Shown here piece by piece: positions 18,545 to 26,551 of a stretch of 64,000 nt of DNA. Both the position numbers and the translations under genes were made by a program. Numbering within the stretch: the first letter of the stretch is position 1; the number at the start of each line of letters is the position of its first letter. Below the pieces are notes generated by a model, which was not told where the DNA came from, made no database searches, and saw nothing but the letters and a program-made list of their open reading frames with translations. Location of the stretch: contig CABIWJ010000004.1 of the NCBI GenBank assembly GCA_902362455.1, positions 1 to 64,000 on the forward strand, read 5' to 3'. The DNA is from Eubacteriaceae bacterium. Its GTDB lineage: Bacteria; Bacillota; Clostridia; Lachnospirales; Lachnospiraceae.

Positions 18545-18994
18545 ATGGAGAATAGTTTAAAAGCATTAATTTTAGCAGCAGGAACAGTAATAACTTGTGT
18601 TGTAATTACATTAGGATTTTATTTGTCTAAAGAAGCACAATCAACCGCCAGTACGGGGACAAGTAAAATTGGAAAAATTAATTCAGAGTTTGCAGAAAAT
18701 GATAAGACAATGTATGACAATGTGACTGTGTCAGGAAGTGAAGTAGTAAATGCAATAAAAAAATTAGATGGAGAATTTGTGGGTATAAACGTTATTACAA
18801 ATAATTCCAATGATTTCTATGGCTATCAGTTTGATATCTCATCGGGAGAAATAATGATGAAAAGTACTAAAAGTTACAACCAGGCAATTTCTTCATCGGC
18901 TTCTAATTATATAAATCCATACGCGAGCTTCAAAGGAAAGGTTATCAGAAATGGAAACAATGTAATTACCGGGGTAAAATTCGAACAGGTATAA
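18545..18994 (+). CDS. Tad-locus pilin-like protein with N-terminal hydrophobic helix
   Basis: The 149-residue product starts with six polar residues, then a long hydrophobic helix (about 7-28), then a Ser/Thr/Asn-rich exported domain. This is the shape of a pilin or pseudopilin. It lacks the Gly/Glu prepilin cleavage signature of Flp pilins, and there is no prepilin peptidase in the locus, so it may remain unprocessed. AGGTGAAAAT precedes the ATG. It is the best candidate for the major fibre subunit, by position and shape only. Confidence 0.55.
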   Translation: MENSLKALILAAGTVITCVVITLGFYLSKEAQSTASTGTSKIGKINSEFAENDKTMYDNVTVSGSEVVNAIKKLDGEFVGINVITNNSNDFYGYQFDISSGEIMMKSTKSYNQAISSSASNYINPYASFKGKVIRNGNNVITGVKFEQV

Positions 18995-18996
18995 AT

Positions 18997-19149
18997 ATGG
19001 AAAATAGCATAAGAATGTTTTATCAGGCATTAGGTGTTATATTGTTCATAATTGCATTAAGTATTCTTTTTAATATTGACAGGCTTATGGAAAAAGAATA
19101 CAGATATATTCAGTATTCTGATAGATATAGAGAGGTTAGTGTAAAATAA
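18997..19149 (+). CDS. Small single-pass membrane protein of the Tad-like locus
   Basis: This 50-residue ORF starts at an ATG 2 bases after the preceding stop. It reads MENSIRMFYQALG, then a hydrophobic helix (about 10-27) and a short charged tail rich in Arg/Tyr. Its first residues (MENSI-R) echo those of the upstream pilin-like protein (MENSL-K), suggesting the same class of exported subunit. It has no recognised family. Confidence 0.6.
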   Translation: MENSIRMFYQALGVILFIIALSILFNIDRLMEKEYRYIQYSDRYREVSVK

Positions 19150-19177
19150 TTGTGATATGGATCAATTATTTCACATA

Positions 19178-19244
19178 GCTATTTGTGCAACAGATATCAC
19201 AAATAGCATTTATCGCAGAGCCAAATATGACATTTGGTTCGCGA
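19178..19244 (+). promoter_or_regulatory. Double-hairpin leader inside the Tad-like operon
   Basis: GCTATTTGTG (19178-19187) pairs perfectly with CACAAATAGC (19198-19207). A second stem TCGC..GCCAAAT pairs with ATTTGGT..GCGA (19213-19244). A smaller GGCA/TGCC hairpin follows near 19250. The set ends about 30 bases before the ribosome binding site of the next gene. The stem of the first hairpin resembles that in the argC leader (GCTATTTG...CAAATAGC). Confidence 0.65.
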
Positions 19245-19282
19245 TTCCTCGGGCAATTTATGCCTGTAGAATGGAGATTAGT

Positions 19283-19804
19283 ATGGAGGAGATTTATTCA
19301 AAAGTTGTGGCTATTATTATAGGTTGTATAGCATTATTTATTGTTCCGGTAAAAATATTGTCGTGGAGACAGGATAATATGCAGCAGACATATATTTTAA
19401 CTGAGACAATATGTTTTGTTGACAGTGTATGTAATAAGGGAATCTTATATAGTGATTTATATATAGATTATCTGAATAAAATCCAAAAGTCAGATAAGAT
19501 TTATAAAATAAAGTTACAACATATAAAGAATTCAAAGAATAATATCGAAAATTCGGAGAATAGTTCCCAAAATCCAAATAATAGTGAAAATATAGAAAAT
19601 AGTTTTGAAAAAATAAATAGTGAGATAGAAGATATAGATAGTCAATCAATTGATATTGATTATACAGAGCAGATATTAGAAGAACTTAAGACTGATGGAA
19701 GTCATAAATTTTTAGAAAATGATATATTCAGAATTGAAGTGGTTGATAATAGTGATAATGTAGTGGTGTTTTATGGAGGGTGTATAAAAGATGAAGATTA
19801 CTGA
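19283..19804 (+). CDS. Tad-locus single-pass protein with Asn/Ser/Glu-rich segment
   Basis: I do not recognise this family. The start is placed at the ATG at 19283, 6 bases after GGAG; the frame is open further upstream only because it runs through the hairpin leader. The 173-residue product has a TM helix right at the N terminus (about 7-25). An external segment follows with a low-complexity stretch of Asn, Ser and Glu (about 80-115), then an acidic end. The shape suits a minor pseudopilin or pilus-associated protein (inference). Confidence 0.55.
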   Translation: MEEIYSKVVAIIIGCIALFIVPVKILSWRQDNMQQTYILTETICFVDSVCNKGILYSDLYIDYLNKIQKSDKIYKIKLQHIKNSKNNIENSENSSQNPNNSENIENSFEKINSEIEDIDSQSIDIDYTEQILEELKTDGSHKFLENDIFRIEVVDNSDNVVVFYGGCIKDEDY

Positions 19805-20378
19805 TTATGCAATCCTCTTTCTGGGAATTATATTATCATTTTGCGTTATATATGAGTTTAAGGATCAGATGGCTTTCAAGAAGATTATCTGTGATGAAGA
19901 AATTAATAAGGCAGTAGATAATTCGGTAGTTATGGCATTGAAAAGCGGATATACAAAAGATATAGATAATAAGTGTGAAATTGATTTAGAAATAACTAAA
20001 AATGTATTAAAAAAAACATTAGCAGAGTTGTTATATGGAGATATTAAAGAATATAATAAAGACAGAATAACTAATAGAATAATTGCATGTATAGTAGTAG
20101 ATGAGGATGGATATTATACATTAACCAATAATAAATGGAGTGATAAAAATATATTTGGCAGCAGTTCACATAGTGGAAAAGTGCAGGAAATTGAAGAAGT
20201 TTTGGAAGAGAGGCTGGATAATTACATATATAGAATACTTTTACCTGAAAATAGTGGAGAAATATTTGCACAGACAATATCAGATTATTCATTATTAGTT
20301 GTATATGAGACCCAGAGAATGGTATATGATGATGTAATATATAGTGGTTGTATATTATCAGGTGCAGCAATAAAATAA
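19791..20378 (+). CDS. Tad-locus single-pass protein (minor pseudopilin-like)
   Basis: The 195-residue protein overlaps the previous gene by 14 bases. It has a short N terminus, a TM helix at about 6-23 and an exported alpha/beta-looking domain. This is the topology of TadE-like minor subunits, although no TadE signature is recognised. GGAGGG lies about 12 bases before the ATG. It is the last gene of the operon before a strong terminator. Confidence 0.55.
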   Translation: MKITDYAILFLGIILSFCVIYEFKDQMAFKKIICDEEINKAVDNSVVMALKSGYTKDIDNKCEIDLEITKNVLKKTLAELLYGDIKEYNKDRITNRIIACIVVDEDGYYTLTNNKWSDKNIFGSSSHSGKVQEIEEVLEERLDNYIYRILLPENSGEIFAQTISDYSLLVVYETQRMVYDDVIYSGCILSGAAIK

Positions 20379-20448
20379 ATAACTCAAACTTCGCGCATAC
20401 ATAATAGAATTAAATCATCTGTATTAAACAAATTTGCATATAAAAAAA

Positions 20449-20520
20449 TATCCGATGAAATAATTAAAAATAGCAATAGTTAATATTAATCTATTTATAA
20501 GTAGTGTATTTTCATCGGAT
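20449..20520. terminator. Bidirectional terminator after the Tad-like operon
   Basis: ATCCGATGAAA (20450-20460) pairs with TTTCATCGGAT (20510-20520), with A and T flanks. It separates the plus-strand Tad-like operon from the convergent minus-strand gene. Confidence 0.7.
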
Positions 20521-20531
20521 AATATATAAAA

Positions 20532-21809
20532 TTATTTGTCGTTATTAGGTGGAGCAGCGGGTGTGAAAATTGTAATTTCTACAGTATTAATTCTCATTTT
20601 ATCCATTGATATTACTTTAAGAGAGACATTGTCGATAATGATTTTATCTCCCGGTGTAGGAAAACGATCCAATTTCTCAATGATAAGACCACCGATTGAA
20701 TCATATTCGTCAGAATGTAGCCTGAGTCCAAGACGGTCATTTAAATCTGAAATTTTAATGTGGCCTTCTATAAGATATTTGTTGTTTGAGATTTCTCTTA
20801 CATCATCTTCATCATCTATATCGTATTCATCATGAATTTCACCAACTATTTCTTCTAAGAGGTCTTCAAGTGTTATAAGACCTGAAGTGACACCATATTC
20901 ATCAAGTACGATTACAATGTTTACAGAAGTTTTTTTCATTTCCATCATTAATTCAGAAATTTTCTTCCCTTCATATGTGTAGAAAGCAGAACGGAGGTAA
21001 TTTCGGATATCAAATATATGTTCAGGATTGTATAAAAGTAAATCTTTCATATTTATGATTCCAATTACATTGTCAGTAGTATCCTGATAAATAGGAATTC
21101 TTGTATATTTTTCCTTTCTGAAAATCTGTATTAACTCATCATATGTACTATTGATATCTGCCATTGTCATATCAACTTTTGGAACCATTACATCGGATGC
21201 AATTGCATCACCAAAATCAAACACATTGTTAATCATCTGTTTTTCTTCTTTTTCAATAACACCTTCTTCGTGGCTGACATCAACAATTGTTCTTAATTCT
21301 GTTTCTGTAATTGAAGACGTCTTAGCATCAGGATTAACACCTAATAGTCTCATTAGAGAATTAGCGAGAAAATTTATGACAAATATAAAAGGTGTTAAAA
21401 TATACATAATCCCGTATATTACTTTGGCATAAGCTAAAGAAAGTTTTAATGCATTAATTGTAGCAAGTGATTTAGGCGTAATTTCGCCAAAGATTAAGAC
21501 AAGTATTGTAAGTATTCCAGTTGCAAAACTTATCGCATATTCGCCAAACATCTTCTGTGCAAGAAGTGTTGCAAGAGCTGAAGCAGTAATGTTTACGAGG
21601 TTATTACCTATTAATATTGCACTTAACATCTTGGATTTGTTTTCTATAATTTTGTTAACTAAGATTGCCTTTTTATTACCCTCTTCAATGAGTGAACGTA
21701 TCTTTATATTACTTACAGTAATAAATGCCGTTTCTGCTGATGAGAAGAAGGCAGATAATAAAAGTAAAACGATTAGAACTAATAAAAGTGTTATTTCTGA
21801 ACTACTCAA
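20532..21809 (-). CDS. CNNM/CorC (HlyC) family membrane protein
   Basis: The 425-residue protein has an N-terminal CNNM (DUF21) membrane domain with about four TM segments, two CBS domains (about 210-330) and a C-terminal CorC_HlyC domain (about 345-420). CNNM proteins are linked to magnesium or other divalent cation export; hemolysin is a historical name. The AETAFITVSNIKIRSL motif near the N terminus is characteristic. It is a single gene convergent with the Tad-like operon. Confidence 0.9.
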   Translation of the reverse strand: MSSSEITLLLVLIVLLLLSAFFSSAETAFITVSNIKIRSLIEEGNKKAILVNKIIENKSKMLSAILIGNNLVNITASALATLLAQKMFGEYAISFATGILTILVLIFGEITPKSLATINALKLSLAYAKVIYGIMYILTPFIFVINFLANSLMRLLGVNPDAKTSSITETELRTIVDVSHEEGVIEKEEKQMINNVFDFGDAIASDVMVPKVDMTMADINSTYDELIQIFRKEKYTRIPIYQDTTDNVIGIINMKDLLLYNPEHIFDIRNYLRSAFYTYEGKKISELMMEMKKTSVNIVIVLDEYGVTSGLITLEDLLEEIVGEIHDEYDIDDEDDVREISNNKYLIEGHIKISDLNDRLGLRLHSDEYDSIGGLIIEKLDRFPTPGDKIIIDNVSLKVISMDKMRINTVEITIFTPAAPPNNDK

Positions 21810-22052
21810 TTTTGATTCTCCTTAATTTTTTGCTTTTTGAATTCAGATATATTTATAATAGATATATATCCAATATATGAATTAAACATATTGAAATGTT
21901 CAAGGGAATTTTAACCTAAAATTAAAAAGGTGTAAAGTGTTTTGTACTAATTTATTAAAATATGAAATATAATTATAGTAAATAAAATTAAAAAAATATA
22001 TATTTTGCCGGAGCTTATAAAAATAAAAGAGTTATTAATCAGGAGGAAGAGA

Positions 22053-22412
22053 GTGAAAAATAAAATAGTTCCTATAATCAAGACAATAGTTTTTATGATT
22101 ATATCTACAACAATTATGATTTTATTAATGACATTATTATTTTATAAAACGGAAATTGATGAAAATGGCATAAGAATAGGTGCTATTATTACATATTATA
22201 TTACAACATTTATAGGTGGTTTTATATTTGGAAAAGTAAATGAGAGTAAGAAGTATCTGTTTGGACTTATGATAGGTGCAGTATATTTTGTATTGTTGAT
22301 AATATGTTCGGCAATGTCTGGAAGTGGTGGAAATATGTTTTCGGGCAGAATGATTATTGCTATGATTAGTTGTCTGACTGGAGGAATGTTAGGTGGAATG
22401 ATTAGTAATTAA
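22053..22412 (+). CDS. TIGR04086-type membrane protein next to SCIFF
   Basis: This 119-residue protein has about four TM helices and a GGFIFGKV motif, matching the small membrane protein that sits beside the SCIFF peptide gene in many clostridia. AGGAGG (22041-22046) lies 6 bases before the GTG at 22053. A longer frame opening at TTG 22005 has no ribosome binding site. Its function is unknown; conserved linkage suggests a role connected with SCIFF or its export. Confidence 0.75.
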   Translation: MKNKIVPIIKTIVFMIISTTIMILLMTLLFYKTEIDENGIRIGAIITYYITTFIGGFIFGKVNESKKYLFGLMIGAVYFVLLIICSAMSGSGGNMFSGRMIIAMISCLTGGMLGGMISN

Positions 22413-22420
22413 AAAAAACT

Positions 22421-22448
22421 TTGAATTATTCGTGATTTATGTTATAAT
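22421..22448 (+). promoter_or_regulatory. Promoter of the SCIFF gene
   Basis: TTGAAT and TATAAT are separated by 16 bases, with a TG extension before the -10 box. The start point lies about 27 bases before the SCIFF ATG. Confidence 0.7.
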
Positions 22449-22481
22449 AATCCAAGTTAAAGAATTAAAGGAGGATTTTCC

Positions 22482-22622
22482 ATGAAACACGTAAAGACTT
22501 TAAGCACAAGAACTTTAAAAGAGACAATGAAAAAAGGTGGTTGTGGAGAATGTCAGACATCATGCCAGTCAGCATGTAAGACATCTTGTACAGTTGGAAA
22601 TCAGAGCTGTGAAAACAAATAA
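22482..22622 (+). CDS. scfA: SCIFF ribosomal peptide precursor (six Cys in forty-five)
   Basis: This 46-residue peptide matches the near-invariant clostridial SCIFF sequence. A leader MKHVKTLSTRTLKETMKKGG is followed by six Cys (C-E-C, then C-SA-C, C, C) in the core and ends in CENK. It is the substrate of the radical SAM maturase downstream, which makes Cys-to-Thr thioether cross-links. AGGAGG is 9 bases upstream. The biological role of the mature peptide is not established. Confidence 0.97.
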   Translation: MKHVKTLSTRTLKETMKKGGCGECQTSCQSACKTSCTVGNQSCENK

Positions 22623-22635
22623 TTCACCTTATAAA

Positions 22636-22691
22636 GAATTATAAAAATGATAATTCTAAATAACAGAGCCGGTGCTTGCATTGACTCTGTT
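22636..22691 (+). promoter_or_regulatory. Two hairpins between scfA and scfB
   Basis: GAATTAT/ATAATTC (22636-22656) and AACAGAG/CTCTGTT (22662-22691, loop rich in GC with CCGGTGC) follow one another. There is no strong U tract, so they may be a partial terminator or RNA stabiliser that gives more peptide than maturase transcript. Confidence 0.55.
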
Positions 22692-22720
22692 ATCGTGCGT
22701 TAGAAAGGTAAGGTAATATT

Positions 22721-24082
22721 GTGATTCATCAATATAAAAATAATGGATATAATATTGTATTAGATGTAAATAGCGGTTCTGTACATGTAGTAGATGATGC
22801 CTGTTATGATGTAATTTCACTTTATGAAGATAATTCAAAAGATGAGATTATGAATAAATTGAAAGACAACTATTCAGAAGATGTGATTAGTGAAGCTTAT
22901 GATGAGGTAAAGGAGTTAGCAGACTCTGAGTTATTATTTACGGAAGATGTTTATAAACAATACATAACAGATTTTAAGAAGAGAAAGACAGTCGTAAAAG
23001 CATTATGTCTTCATATTGCACATGATTGTAACCTTGCATGCAAATATTGTTTTGCAGAAGAGGGAGAATATCATGGAAGAAGAGCCTTAATGAGCATTGA
23101 GGTTGGTAAAAAGGCAATAGATTTTCTGATTGCTAATTCAGGTAACAGAAGAAATCTTGAAGTTGACTTCTTTGGAGGAGAGCCTCTTATGAACTGGGAG
23201 GTTGTCAAAGAAATAGTTAGATATGGACGTTCTAAAGAAGAAGAATATAATAAGAATTTCAGATTCACATTGACAACGAATGGCGTATTACTTAATGATG
23301 AAGTAATGGAATTTGTCAATAAAGAGATGTCAAATGTTGTGCTTAGCTTAGATGGTCGTAAAGAAGTAAATGATGAGATGAGACCATTCAGAAATGGAAA
23401 AGGAAGTTATGATTTAATTGTTCCTAAATTCCAAAAACTTGCAGATAGCAGAAATCAGACAAATTATTATGTAAGAGGTACATTTACACATAATAATCTT
23501 GATTTTTCAAATGATGTAATTCATTTCGCAGATTTAGGTTTTAAGCAGATGTCAATAGAGCCGGTTGTAGGTGAAGATGATGAAAAATATGCTATAAAAG
23601 AAAAGGATCTTCCAGTGATAATGGAAGAATATGATAAGCTTGCAAAAGAATTTATTAAGAGAAAGAAAGAGGGAAATGGATTCAATTTCTTCCATTTTAT
23701 GATTGACTTAGAACAGGGACCATGTGTTGCAAAGAGATTGTCAGGTTGTGGTTCAGGAACAGAATATCTTGCAGTAACTCCATGGGGAGATTTATATCCA
23801 TGCCATCAATTTGTTGGACAAGATGAATTCCTTTTGGGAAATGTGTTCGAGGGAATCAAGAAGCAGGAAATCTGCGACGAATTTAAAATGTGTAATGTAT
23901 ATGCTAAAGAAAAATGTCAGGACTGTTTCGCAAGATATTATTGCAGTGGAGGCTGTGCAGCAAATTCATATAAGTTCCATGGTTCGATTACAGATGCTTA
24001 TGACATCGGTTGTGAAATGGAGAGAAAAAGAGTTGAATGTGCAATTATGATTAAAGCAGCATTAGCAGATGATTCAGAATAG
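22721..24082 (+). CDS. scfB: SCIFF thioether-forming radical SAM maturase
   Basis: It is a radical SAM peptide maturase that installs thioether bonds in the SCIFF peptide. The 453-residue protein has an N-terminal RiPP-recognition-like region. The CNLACKYC radical SAM cluster motif is at about residue 104. A SPASM/twitch C terminus has many Cys, including GCGSG, YPCHQF, CQDCFARYYCSGGC and a last CEM. The start is a GTG preceded by AAAGGTAAGG. It lies 98 bases after scfA, as in other clostridia. Confidence 0.95.
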   Translation: MIHQYKNNGYNIVLDVNSGSVHVVDDACYDVISLYEDNSKDEIMNKLKDNYSEDVISEAYDEVKELADSELLFTEDVYKQYITDFKKRKTVVKALCLHIAHDCNLACKYCFAEEGEYHGRRALMSIEVGKKAIDFLIANSGNRRNLEVDFFGGEPLMNWEVVKEIVRYGRSKEEEYNKNFRFTLTTNGVLLNDEVMEFVNKEMSNVVLSLDGRKEVNDEMRPFRNGKGSYDLIVPKFQKLADSRNQTNYYVRGTFTHNNLDFSNDVIHFADLGFKQMSIEPVVGEDDEKYAIKEKDLPVIMEEYDKLAKEFIKRKKEGNGFNFFHFMIDLEQGPCVAKRLSGCGSGTEYLAVTPWGDLYPCHQFVGQDEFLLGNVFEGIKKQEICDEFKMCNVYAKEKCQDCFARYYCSGGCAANSYKFHGSITDAYDIGCEMERKRVECAIMIKAALADDSE

Positions 24083-24188
24083 AGTAATAATTTAGAAATA
24101 ACATGAAATAACATGAAGTAATAAGAAGTAATAAGAAACAATAGGAAGTAGTAAAAAAATCATAAAGAAAAATAAGAGAAAGGAAAAA
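24083..24188. repeat. Degenerate short tandem repeats before secDF
   Basis: Units of about 10-11 bases resembling AATAACATGA and AGTAATAAGA are repeated imperfectly, in purine-rich sequence leading to the secDF ribosome binding site. There is no sign of a gene. Confidence 0.5.
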
Positions 24189-24191
24189 GTG

Positions 24192-26459
24192 ATGAAACAT
24201 AGTAAAGTAAAAAGTACAGTCGCATTTATTGTAACATTGATACTTATTGTTGCAGTAGGACTTGTATCGGGATTCGGTGTAGGCTCACATAACATCGGTG
24301 CAGCCAAAAACATAATACTTGGTCTCGACCTTAAAGGAGGCGTAAGTGTTACCTATAAAGTAAAGGATAAGGACTTTACAAAAGAGCAGTTAAACGATAC
24401 TAAATATAAGTTAGAGAAGCGTGTAGCTCAATTTAGTACAGAATCAGAGGTCTATTCAGAGGGTGATGATAAAATCACAGTTGATATTCCTGGTGCCTAT
24501 GATGCCCAGGCAGTATTAGAGGAGCTTGGTAAACCTGGTTCATTAATGTTTGTTACAGAAGCTGATGATAGTTTCCAGGGTGATGATACATATCCTTTAT
24601 ATGAGACAAAAGATGGTAAGAGATATAAAGTATGGGTATCAGGTGATGAGATTGCAGATGCACAGGGACAAGCAAGATCATCTGAAACAACTAATGCAAC
24701 ACAGTATGTAGTTACACTTACAATGACAAAGAGTGGTACAACTAAATTTGCAGAAGCAACAAAAGAAAATTATGGTAAAACAATTTCTATTCTGTATGAT
24801 GATGAAATAATCAGTTCACCAAAAGTTAATGCTCAGATTAGTGATGGTGAAGCAATAATTGAGGGACAGGAATCAATGGAAGCAGCTAATAACCTTGCTT
24901 CAACAATAAGAATTGGTTCTCTTAGTCTTGAACTTGAAGAGATAAGTTCAAAAGTAGTTAGTGCAAAACTTGGTAATGATGCTATTGAGACAAGCTTAAT
25001 TGCTGGTTTAATTGGTTTAATAATCGTAATGGCATTTATGATTATTGTATACAGAATTCCTGGTGTAGTTTCAAGTATTGCTTTAGCATTATACACAATT
25101 ATGGAATTACTTGTATTAAATGGCTTTGATTTAACACTTACATTGCCTGGTATAGCAGGTATTATCTTATCAATTGGTATGGCGGTAGATGCTAACGTTA
25201 TTATTTACGCAAGAATTAAGGAAGAACTTGCTACAGGTAAGACAACAGATTCAGCTATAAAGATTGGTTTCAAGAAAGCAACTTCAGCAATCGTAGATGG
25301 TAACATTACTACATTTATAGCATCATTAGTGCTTATGTGGAAGGGTTCAGGTCCTGTTCAGGGATTTGCTAACACACTTGCAATTGGTATTGTTTTATCA
25401 ATGTTTACAGCAATGGTAGTTTCAAGATTTATCTTATATCTTATGTATAATATGGGATTTAAAGATAAGAAATTCTATGGTGTTCAGAAAGAAAGAAAAA
25501 CAATTGATTTCCTTAAGAACAGAGTTATCTGGTTTGCTATTGCTATTGTGGTTATTATAGGTGGCTTAGGTTATATGGCAATAAGCTCAAATAATGGCAA
25601 CGGAGCATTCAACTATAGTATCGAATTTAAGGGCGGTACAGCTACAACAGTTGAATTTACAGATGATTATACAGTTGATGATTTTAATAACAAGATTAAA
25701 CCTGAGATTGCAAAGGTTATTGATAGCGAAGATATTCAGGGTCAGAAAGAAACTAATTCTAATAAATTTGTTATTAAGACAACATTCTTAGATGATAATA
25801 CAAGAGAAGAGATGAAGAATCTTCTTATTGAGAAATTTGGTGCTGTATTACAGGACGGTGAAAATGACTTTGAAGAAACTAACATAAGCTCAAGTGTCAG
25901 CGACCAGATGCAGAAAGATGCCATAATAGCAGTAGTGCTTGCAACAATATGTATGTTAATATATATATGGTTAAGATTTAAGAATCTTAAATTCGCAGGC
26001 AGTGCAGTAATAGCATTACTTCACGATGTTTTAGTTGTACTTGGTTTTTATGCAGTATCAAGAACAACGGTTGGTACAACATTTATCGCTTGTATGCTTA
26101 CAATCGTAGGTTATTCAATTAATGCAACAATCGTTATCTTCGACAGAATCAGAGAGAACCTTGCAGAGAAAGCAAATGCAAGAGATGTTGATTTAAAACA
26201 GGTTGTTAATGACAGTATTACACAGACACTTACAAGAAGTATCTATACATCATTTACAACATTTGTAATGGTAGCTGTATTATACGTTTTAGGTGTTGCA
26301 TCAATAAGGGAATTTGCATTACCAATTATGGTTGGTATCATCGCAGGTGGTTATTCTTCAGTATTTATCACAGGTTCATTATGGTATATGTTATCTAAGA
26401 ATAAATATGGCAAGAAAACAGATGATAATAAGAATGCAGCAAAAAAGAAAACAAAATAG
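24192..26459 (+). CDS. secDF: Fused protein translocase subunit SecDF
   Basis: This RND-family membrane protein uses the proton or sodium gradient to assist Sec-dependent export. The 755-residue chain joins SecD (TM1 at about 7-30, DLKGGVSVTY, the periplasmic-type P1 domain, then five TMs with IGMAVDANVIIYAR) to SecF (FNYSIEFKGGTATTVEF, then TMs with VGYSINATIVIFDRIREN). Twelve TMs are expected. The ATG at 24192 directly after a GTG is preferred. Separate secD and secF are more common in some clostridia, but fusions are known. Confidence 0.96.
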   Translation: MKHSKVKSTVAFIVTLILIVAVGLVSGFGVGSHNIGAAKNIILGLDLKGGVSVTYKVKDKDFTKEQLNDTKYKLEKRVAQFSTESEVYSEGDDKITVDIPGAYDAQAVLEELGKPGSLMFVTEADDSFQGDDTYPLYETKDGKRYKVWVSGDEIADAQGQARSSETTNATQYVVTLTMTKSGTTKFAEATKENYGKTISILYDDEIISSPKVNAQISDGEAIIEGQESMEAANNLASTIRIGSLSLELEEISSKVVSAKLGNDAIETSLIAGLIGLIIVMAFMIIVYRIPGVVSSIALALYTIMELLVLNGFDLTLTLPGIAGIILSIGMAVDANVIIYARIKEELATGKTTDSAIKIGFKKATSAIVDGNITTFIASLVLMWKGSGPVQGFANTLAIGIVLSMFTAMVVSRFILYLMYNMGFKDKKFYGVQKERKTIDFLKNRVIWFAIAIVVIIGGLGYMAISSNNGNGAFNYSIEFKGGTATTVEFTDDYTVDDFNNKIKPEIAKVIDSEDIQGQKETNSNKFVIKTTFLDDNTREEMKNLLIEKFGAVLQDGENDFEETNISSSVSDQMQKDAIIAVVLATICMLIYIWLRFKNLKFAGSAVIALLHDVLVVLGFYAVSRTTVGTTFIACMLTIVGYSINATIVIFDRIRENLAEKANARDVDLKQVVNDSITQTLTRSIYTSFTTFVMVAVLYVLGVASIREFALPIMVGIIAGGYSSVFITGSLWYMLSKNKYGKKTDDNKNAAKKKTK

Positions 26460-26483
26460 TATAATTTAAATATTACATGAATT

Positions 26484-26520
26484 TAAAGCCATTCAACTTA
26501 ATCTTGAATGGCTTTAATAT
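26484..26520 (+). terminator. Terminator of secDF
   Basis: AAAGCCATTCAA pairs with TTGAATGGCTTT around an eight-base loop, followed by a short A/T tract. Confidence 0.8.
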
Positions 26521-26551
26521 TTAACATAAGAAGATGATAAAGGAGTTCTCC

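Noticed and set aside
19157..19282. N-terminal extension of the third Tad-locus single-pass protein
   Set aside because: It consists of hairpin sequence, and the ATG at 19283 has GGAG at the right distance and is followed at once by a TM helix.
24083..24188. Short repeats before secDF as a CRISPR-like array
   Set aside because: Units are about 10 bases, degenerate and without spacers.
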